DNA from: Bryobacteraceae bacterium
GTDB taxonomy: Bacteria; Acidobacteriota; Terriglobia; Bryobacterales; Bryobacteraceae
Reading direction: 5' to 3'
Assembly (NCBI GenBank): GCA_030039005.1
Contig: JASHQT010000585.1
Coordinates: forward strand, 1 to 35,563
DNA length: 35,563 nt
This document shows, piece after piece, positions 30,645-35,563 of the stretch; positions within the stretch are counted from its first letter, which is position 1; the number at the start of each line of letters is the position of its first letter. The notes beneath the pieces were generated by a model. The model was not told the origin of the DNA. It did no database searches and was given only the letters and a program-made list of their open reading frames with translations. The position numbers and the translations under genes are program-made.

Positions 30645-32129
30645 GTGTTTTTGATATTCACGCTAGGTGTCCTATCGGTTGTATTGGCGCTAGTCATCAC
30701 CCCGTGCGTGCGTGACCTTCTCGGCCAAAAGTTTTTAGACCACCCTGACGGCGTCCGCAAGAAGCACGCGGCGCCCGTCCCCAGAGTGGGGGGCATTGCC
30801 ATCGCGATTTCCTACGTGGTCACCTTCGCGATCGCGCTGGTTTTGCCATTCACGTACGCGCAGCACTTGCATCGCGAGCTCCCCAGCATTCTGCCATTGA
30901 CGCTGGCGGCGTCAGTGATTTTTTTCACCGGCGTGCTGGACGATCTCATTGGGCTGGCGCCCTGGCAGAAGCTGCTCGGCATCGTAGGCGCGGCGGTGCT
31001 GGCATACTTCTCGGGCATTCACGTCCAGATCCAAAGGCTGCAGCATATGCCGGAGTGGCACTGGCTGGGATTCGCGATCACAGTGATCTGGCTGGTGGGC
31101 TGCACGAACGCGTTCAATTTGATCGATGGCATGGACGGGCTAGCGGCGGGGATCGGCTTGGTTGCTACCGTGACCATGCTGCTGGCGGCTCTGGTGCAAA
31201 ACAACGTGCCGCTGATCCTGGCGACCATGCCGCTGGCCGGTTGCCTGCTCGGGTTTCTGCGCTACAACTTCAGCGGAGCCTCGGTATACCTCGGCGACAG
31301 CGGCAGCCTCACGCTGGGTTTCCTGTTGGGCTGCTTTGGCGCGCTGTGGAGCAACAAATCCGTTACATTGATGGCGCTTACCGTGCCGCTGCTGGCGGTA
31401 TCGATCCCGCTGCTGGATGTGGCGCTTTCGATCTTGCGCCGCTTCCTGCGGAATCAGCCCATCTTTCAGGCCGACCGCGGTCACATCCATCACCGGCTTC
31501 TCGCGCGCGGTTTGAGCCAGCGCGGCGCGGTACTCACGATGTACGCATTGTGCGGTTTGGTGGCGGTTCTCTCGCTCCTGCTGACCGCGATTCACAATAA
31601 TCAGTTCGGCGGATTGATCGTCATTCTCTTCGCCGGCGCGGTGTGGCTCGGCATCAGCCAACTGGACTATTCCGAGTTCGCTTCGGCGGGCCGCATATTA
31701 TTCGGCCAATTCCGCCGCATGATCGACGTCGAAGCGCGCCTCAAAGAATTTGAAGCCAACCTCGCCAAGGCGGACAATGTGGAGGAATGCTGGGACCACA
31801 TTCGCGCCGGCAGCCGGGATTTTGGTTTTCACGAGGTGCGCATGAGTTTTAACGGCCGCGTCTTCGAGGAAGCCCACACCACAGCGACACCCGCCCAGCC
31901 GCGCTGGCAACTGCGCATTCCGCTGCGCGATTCGCAATATGTCAATTTTTACCGCGGATTCGATAATGCCATGAATCCGCTCGTCATCAGCGCCTTCGTT
32001 CAGGCGGTGCAGCGCGGCCTGGAGGCCCAACCGGCGAAGCCGGCCGTGGAGGTTATCCGAATGTCCGGCCGCGAATTGTTTTATGCCGCCGGCGCCTCCG
32101 CATCCGACCGCCGCCGCGCGACGCGCTAG
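30645..32129 (+). CDS. WecA/MraY-family undecaprenyl-phosphate glycosyl-1-phosphate transferase with C-terminal extension
   Basis: The 494-residue protein starts at GTG 30645 with GAGGAGAAGG about 10 nt upstream. Residues 1-335 hold about ten transmembrane helices and the catalytic motifs of the polyprenyl-P N-acetylhexosamine-1-P transferase family: GVLDDLIGL (D99, D100), NAFNLIDGMDGLAAG (N158, D161, D164), VYLGDSGS (D218) and DRGHIHHRLL (H280-H283). Such enzymes load the first sugar on undecaprenyl phosphate for O-antigen, teichoic acid or exopolysaccharide. The final 150 residues (about 345-494) are a soluble extension that the core family lacks (RMIDVEARLKEFEANLAKAD, WDHIRAGSRDFGFHEVRMSF); it is uncharacterised to me. 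Context with PEP-CTERM genes suggests exopolysaccharide initiation. Confidence 0.9.
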   Translation: MFLIFTLGVLSVVLALVITPCVRDLLGQKFLDHPDGVRKKHAAPVPRVGGIAIAISYVVTFAIALVLPFTYAQHLHRELPSILPLTLAASVIFFTGVLDDLIGLAPWQKLLGIVGAAVLAYFSGIHVQIQRLQHMPEWHWLGFAITVIWLVGCTNAFNLIDGMDGLAAGIGLVATVTMLLAALVQNNVPLILATMPLAGCLLGFLRYNFSGASVYLGDSGSLTLGFLLGCFGALWSNKSVTLMALTVPLLAVSIPLLDVALSILRRFLRNQPIFQADRGHIHHRLLARGLSQRGAVLTMYALCGLVAVLSLLLTAIHNNQFGGLIVILFAGAVWLGISQLDYSEFASAGRILFGQFRRMIDVEARLKEFEANLAKADNVEECWDHIRAGSRDFGFHEVRMSFNGRVFEEAHTTATPAQPRWQLRIPLRDSQYVNFYRGFDNAMNPLVISAFVQAVQRGLEAQPAKPAVEVIRMSGRELFYAAGASASDRRRATR

Positions 32130-32175
32130 CCGGCTATTCCCCGGCACGCGCTCCCGCTCCTCCACGCTTTCCGGC

Positions 32176-32634
32176 TTATGGCCGGTGAATCAGCTCAATG
32201 CGGTTCCCGACGGGATCGATCGCGAAGCCGAGGACGATCCCGGTGTTGCGGAAGGGGCGTGGCTCTCCCTGCATGGTTCCTCCGGCGGCCTTGACGGCGG
32301 CAACGGTGGCAGCCATATCCTTGACGGAGAAAATGATGTGCGGAATCGGATCCTTCAGGTCATCGGAGTCGCGATGAAAGATAATCATCGGCGGATTCTT
32401 GTTGGCCTTGGCGTCTTCGACGGTGGCGCCGAAGTTCACGAAGACTTCCGTTCCTCCCGGATTCTCGATCCGATTGACCTCCTGCATTCCGAACGCGGCT
32501 TCGTAAAACTTCGCCACGCTGATGGTGTCTTTCGCGGCCACGCGCACGGAATCCAGCGCCACCTGGGCATGCGCGGCCGAAGCGGCGAGCGACGCGGCGC
32601 ACACGGCGATCGCGATCTTCTGAAATCTGTTCAT
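32176..32634 (-). CDS. Periplasmic VOC (glyoxalase/bleomycin-resistance fold) protein
   Basis: The 152-residue protein has a signal peptide (about 1-24, KIAIAVCAASLAASAAHAQ). One VOC domain follows: VAKFYEAAFGMQEVNRIENP, EVFVNFG, PHIIFSVKDMAATVAAVKAA, FRNTGIVLGFAIDPVGNRIE. The Glu in NRIEL is the usual metal-ligand position. The start ATG at 32634 is set by GGAGG 4 nt upstream. Export to the periplasm is unusual, since most VOC proteins are cytosolic. Its reaction is unknown; the neighbours on either side are unrelated envelope genes. Confidence 0.85.
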   Translation of the reverse strand: MNRFQKIAIAVCAASLAASAAHAQVALDSVRVAAKDTISVAKFYEAAFGMQEVNRIENPGGTEVFVNFGATVEDAKANKNPPMIIFHRDSDDLKDPIPHIIFSVKDMAATVAAVKAAGGTMQGEPRPFRNTGIVLGFAIDPVGNRIELIHRP

Positions 32635-32848
32635 CGAGCCTCCATTTGGCAAATCTCAATTTATACCAAACCCGGAGGCGATCTTCTTAAGAGAGCCGCG
32701 CAGGGCCCGGTTCGCGCCGCCCGCCATGCGGGAAAGCAAACGGTTTGCGGTAGCGGCGGCCGCCATGCTAACGAACGGGGTTATGCGACAGTGGCGGCAT
32801 TAGCTCTTATGACGTAACGCCGCCTGGTAGGGCTGCACCGGTAAATTA
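32635..32848. other. Intergenic region before the VOC gene
   Basis: No gene is supported in these 214 bp. On the minus strand TATAAATTGAG lies about 20-30 bp upstream of the VOC start, a probable -10 area. The remainder is G/C-rich and contains no clear hairpin terminator. Confidence 0.35.
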
Positions 32849-32998
32849 CTAGCGTTGTTCCACCACCACTCTACGATGATGCCGGCGGTGATGGCGATAA
32901 TGGCGGTGATGAACGACTACGACCTCATCGGCGCTGGCCGGCAATACCGCCAAACTGGTTCCGGCAAGAAATACCGCGAGGGCAATTAAGCGTTTCAT
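32849..32998 (-). CDS. Small secreted histidine/arginine-rich peptide
   Basis: The 49-residue ORF starts at ATG 32998 with the SD GGAGGAG 5 nt upstream. MKRLIALAVFLAGTSLAVLP is a complete signal peptide, with cleavage likely after SADA-type residues near 24. The mature part, EVVVVHHRHYRHHRRHHRRV and a short end, is almost only His, Arg, Val and Tyr. Such peptides could bind metal (His) or polyanions such as DNA, LPS or polysaccharide (Arg). A longer upstream reading frame exists but lacks an RBS. Function is unknown. Confidence 0.78.
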   Translation of the reverse strand: MKRLIALAVFLAGTSLAVLPASADEVVVVHHRHYRHHRRHHRRVVVEQR

Positions 32999-33114
32999 TT
33001 TTCTCCTCCGGCCAGGGATGATGCATGCGAAGCGCCAGGTTGGGCGGTGAGCCAATGTTACATCCGAAACCGCGTAAACGAATCGGGGTCTCACGGGCAG
33101 GGAGAAATAAGCTT

Positions 33115-33660
33115 ATGGGAAAGGTCAAGGTATCGTTATCTCTGGCTGCGGTCATGTTGGCCGGCGCGCTCGGGGGATGTTCCAACGCCGATAAATCACC
33201 CGATGTGTCGAGTAATATTCGCAAGTCGCTTAATCAAGCGGGATTGAAAAACGTGTCTACCAGCGAGGATCGGGACAAAGGCGTAGTGACATTGAGTGGG
33301 CACGTCGACTCGGACGCGCAGAAATCGCAGGCCCAGACCATCGCTGAATCGCAAGCCCAAGGTCTGGCGGTCGCCAATCAAATCGCCGTGATTCCACCCG
33401 GTGACTCGCACGATGCGAAAGCAATGAATTCGGACCTCGACAAGGGCATCGAAAAGAACTTGGATGCCGCGCTCATCTACAACCGGCTGAACGCCGGCGT
33501 GAAATACTCGGTCAAAAACCACGTCGTCACGTTGACCGGCAATGTAGATTCCGAGGACAGCCGCGCGCGGGCGCAGCAGGTGGCTGCATCAGTACCCAAC
33601 GTCCAGCAGGTGGTGAACGAGCTGCAGGTCAAGAATCAAAAGGCAACTGCCTCGAATTAG
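33115..33660 (+). CDS. BON-domain lipoprotein
   Basis: The 181-residue protein begins at ATG 33115 with GGGAGA 9 nt upstream. It has a lipoprotein signal (lipobox LGGC, Cys22). Two BON domains follow, about residues 30-95 (SNIRKSLNQAGLKNVSTSED, GVVTLSGHVDS, AVANQIAV) and about 115-172 (LIYNRLNAGVKYSVKNHVVT, LTGNVDSEDSRARAQQVAAS, VQQVVNELQV). BON domains in OsmY-type proteins bind phospholipid and help envelope stress tolerance. The two domains here are typical and apparently intact. The gene diverges from the His-rich peptide gene, with starts 117 bp apart. Confidence 0.9.
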   Translation: MGKVKVSLSLAAVMLAGALGGCSNADKSPDVSSNIRKSLNQAGLKNVSTSEDRDKGVVTLSGHVDSDAQKSQAQTIAESQAQGLAVANQIAVIPPGDSHDAKAMNSDLDKGIEKNLDAALIYNRLNAGVKYSVKNHVVTLTGNVDSEDSRARAQQVAASVPNVQQVVNELQVKNQKATASN

Positions 33661-33737
33661 TTCGAGCCGCTTCCATCGCAGGTTAGGCGTCGGCGCGCAT
33701 TGCGACGGCAGTGTACCATCGGAACAATGGGATGGAT

Positions 33738-34814
33738 ATGCCGACTGCCCTGGTGACCGGCTCCTGTGGCCTGATCGGATCGGAAGTGTCGCGCTTCTTC
33801 GCGCGCCAGGGATTCCGCGTGCAGGGCATCGACGATAACCATCGCGCCGTTTTCTTCGGACCGGAGGGCGATACCAGTTGGGTGTTGGAGCGCCTGCGCG
33901 CCGAAGTTCCGGGCTATGCCCACGCGGCGCTCGATATTCGCGACCGCGAAGGCGTGCTCGCGCTGGTCGAACAAGTCCGGCCGGATCTCATCGTCCATAC
34001 TGCCGCGCAGCCCTCGCACGACCGCGCCGCGCAAATCCCGTTCCTGGATTTTGAAGTGAACGCTCTCGGCACGCTGCACCTGCTCGAAGCCGCGCGCCGC
34101 TTTTGCCCCGAGTCGCCGTTCATCCATATGTCGACCAACAAGGTCTATGGCGACCGGCCCAACCGCATCGCGCTGTGCGAGCTCGCGACGCGCTTTGAAT
34201 TCGGCGATCCCGCATTCGAGCACGGCATCGCGGAAGATTTTTCCATCGATCAAAGCACGCATTCGCTGTTTGGCGCCTCGAAAGTGGCCTCCGATGTCCT
34301 GGTGCAGGAATACGGGAGCTATTTCCACATGCCCACGTGCTGCCTGCGCGGCGGATGTTTAACCGGTCCCAACCATTCCGGCGTCGAGCTGCACGGATTC
34401 TTGAGTTTTCTGATCAAGTGCAACGTCGAAGGGCGCGAGTACACAATTTACGGCTACCAGGGCAAGCAGGTGCGCGACAACATTCACTCCGAGGACGTGG
34501 CGCGTTTCATGTTCGAGTTTTGGAAGGCGCCGCGCATCGCCGAAGTCTACAATCTGGGCGGCGGCAAGAATAACGCCTGCTCCATTCTCGAAGCCTTCGA
34601 GATGGCCGCGCGGATCACCGGCCGCTCCATGCGCTATCGCTACCTGAATGAGAACCGCACCGGCGATCATATCTGCTACTACAGCGACCTGCGCAAGATG
34701 AAGTCGCACTATCCGGCCTGGGACATAACGATCCCCCTGCCTGAGATTTTCGAGCAGATCGCCGCAGGCTGGATGGGGAGAGCCGCGGCGCATCCGGCGG
34801 GAGTTCGGGGATGA
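33738..34814 (+). CDS. NAD-dependent sugar epimerase (extended SDR, CDP-tyvelose/paratose epimerase-like)
   Basis: The 358-residue protein has an extended-SDR Rossmann start ([19 protein letters not shown]8, G11, G14), then [43 protein letters not shown] and STNKVYGD. Overall it resembles CDP-paratose 2-epimerase-type enzymes. In the catalytic helix, where SDRs have YxxxK, it reads SLFGASK, so the Tyr is Phe178 with Lys182 retained. The second half is [32 protein letters not shown] 33732 and 33711 are alternative in-frame starts. It overlaps the next epimerase by ATGA and is translationally coupled. It likely makes a nucleotide sugar for surface polysaccharide. Confidence 0.82.
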   Translation: MPTALVTGSCGLIGSEVSRFFARQGFRVQGIDDNHRAVFFGPEGDTSWVLERLRAEVPGYAHAALDIRDREGVLALVEQVRPDLIVHTAAQPSHDRAAQIPFLDFEVNALGTLHLLEAARRFCPESPFIHMSTNKVYGDRPNRIALCELATRFEFGDPAFEHGIAEDFSIDQSTHSLFGASKVASDVLVQEYGSYFHMPTCCLRGGCLTGPNHSGVELHGFLSFLIKCNVEGREYTIYGYQGKQVRDNIHSEDVARFMFEFWKAPRIAEVYNLGGGKNNACSILEAFEMAARITGRSMRYRYLNENRTGDHICYYSDLRKMKSHYPAWDITIPLPEIFEQIAAGWMGRAAAHPAGVRG

Positions 34815-35563
34815 AAGTTCTCATTACCGGGATTTGCGGGTTCGTTGGAAGCTCGCTCGCCGCATGCTTGCTCGAGCGCCACGCGGACCTGGAGATCCTG
34901 GGAATCGACAACCTCATGCGTCCGGGATCGGAAACCAATCGCGCGCGTCTGCGCGAATTGGGCGTCACGCTGGTGCATGGCGACGTCCGGATGGCAAGCG
35001 ATCTCGAACCGCTTCCGCCTGTCGATTGGGTCATCGATGCGGCGGCCAACCCGAGCGTGCTGGCCGGCGTTCAGTCCGGTTTCAGCAGCCGGCAATTGAT
35101 GGAACACAATCTGCTCAGCGCGGTGAATGTCCTCGAATATTGCAAAAGACATGCAGCCGGATTCTTGTTCTTAAGCACGAGCCGCGTTTATTCGATTCGC
35201 GCGCTGGCGTCTCTTCCCTTGCGCCGGCTGCCCGACTCCTTCGCGCTCGACGACACATGCGAGCTACCGCCGGGGGTCTCGGCTTGCGGCATCGGATTGG
35301 ATTTCCCGACCGCCGCTCCGGTCTCCCTCTACGGCGCGGCTAAGCTGGCGGCCGAGGCGCTGGCGCTCGAATACGGCGCCGCCTTCGATTTTCCCGTGTG
35401 GATCAATCGTTGCGGCGTACTGGCCGGGGCGGGGCAGTTCGGCACGCCCGATCAAGGCGTATTTTCTTATTGGATCCATGCCCACGCGCGCCGCCGCCCG
35501 CTGCGCTACATCGGCTTCGCCGGCACGGGCCAGCAGACGCGCGACATATTTCATCCGCGCGAT
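34811..35563 (+). CDS. NAD-dependent epimerase/dehydratase, 3' end outside window
   Basis: The gene begins at ATG 34811, overlapping the stop of the preceding epimerase (ATGA), and is open to the window end (251 codons seen). It is an extended [23 protein letters not shown] (G7, G10, G13), [33 protein letters not shown] and [18 protein letters not shown]. The latter has the intact catalytic Tyr174 and Lys178, unlike its neighbour. DIFHPRD at the end is the start of the substrate-binding part. Pairing with a coupled tyvelose/paratose-like epimerase suggests successive steps on one nucleotide sugar (inference). Confidence 0.85.
   Translation, partial: MKVLITGICGFVGSSLAACLLERHADLEILGIDNLMRPGSETNRARLRELGVTLVHGDVRMASDLEPLPPVDWVIDAAANPSVLAGVQSGFSSRQLMEHNLLSAVNVLEYCKRHAAGFLFLSTSRVYSIRALASLPLRRLPDSFALDDTCELPPGVSACGIGLDFPTAAPVSLYGAAKLAAEALALEYGAAFDFPVWINRCGVLAGAGQFGTPDQGVFSYWIHAHARRRPLRYIGFAGTGQQTRDIFHPRD

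Noticed and set aside
1..35563. Mobile element, prophage, CRISPR or tRNA genes
   Set aside because: No transposase, integrase, terminal inverted repeats with target duplication, spaced direct repeats or cloverleaf was seen. The only large repeat is the receptor duplication.

Overview
The window looks like a chromosomal segment from an Acidobacteriota bacterium of the Solibacter/Bryobacter type. This is inferred from gene content: two giant Oar-like TonB-dependent receptors with an N-terminal carboxypeptidase-regulatory domain, TPR and FG-GAP/ASPIC-UnbV lipoproteins, PEP-CTERM proteins, a fused membrane/spermidine-synthase protein, and high-GC coding sequence throughout. No rRNA, tRNA, CRISPR array, transposase or prophage block was seen.

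Layout. (1) 1-13386: a surface-protein locus. A truncated FG-GAP lipoprotein (minus) diverges from a TPR lipoprotein. Two paralogous receptors (1293 and 1300 aa) follow in tandem, and convergent to the second is a 981-aa TPR + VCBS + ASPIC/UnbV lipoprotein. The receptors arose by a tandem duplication of about 4.3 kb. Its ends can be read: the junction near 6155 fuses a dead tail of the ASPIC gene to the last bases of the TPR gene. (2) 13447-17501: an AhpD-like protein whose second redox cysteine is an in-frame TGA followed by a bacterial SECIS-like hairpin (a probable selenoprotein), a membrane/spermidine-synthase fusion, a secreted HEFGH metallopeptidase, and on the opposite strand a 56-aa TatA. 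(3) 17757-19446: a membrane PAS-LuxR regulator and a single-domain response regulator. (4) 22358-19443 (minus): SET-domain protein, degenerate and truncated NRPS-type adenylation protein, YdcF-family protein and DUF4342 protein, probably one transcript. (5) 22579-24815: SPOR-domain and TonB-like envelope proteins. (6) 24876-32129: a PEP-CTERM/exopolysaccharide neighbourhood with two PEP-CTERM proteins, a PrsT-like TPR lipoprotein, a tail-fibre-like secreted protein and a WecA/MraY-type glycosyltransferase. No exosortase lies inside the window. (7) 32176-33660: small envelope proteins (VOC-fold, His-rich peptide, BON lipoprotein). (8) 33738-35563: two translationally coupled NAD-dependent sugar epimerases, the last one cut by the window end.

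The unifying theme is the cell envelope: outer-membrane receptors, lipoproteins, TonB/SPOR, exosortase substrates and nucleotide-sugar enzymes. The strongest candidates for something unusual are the selenocysteine AhpD-like gene, the duplication scar with its highly conserved 93-nt receptor leader, the adenylation protein lacking a normal P-loop and C-terminal subdomain, and a GTAC-rich dyad repeated in three intergenic regions of the PEP-CTERM neighbourhood. All family assignments were made by eye from motifs.
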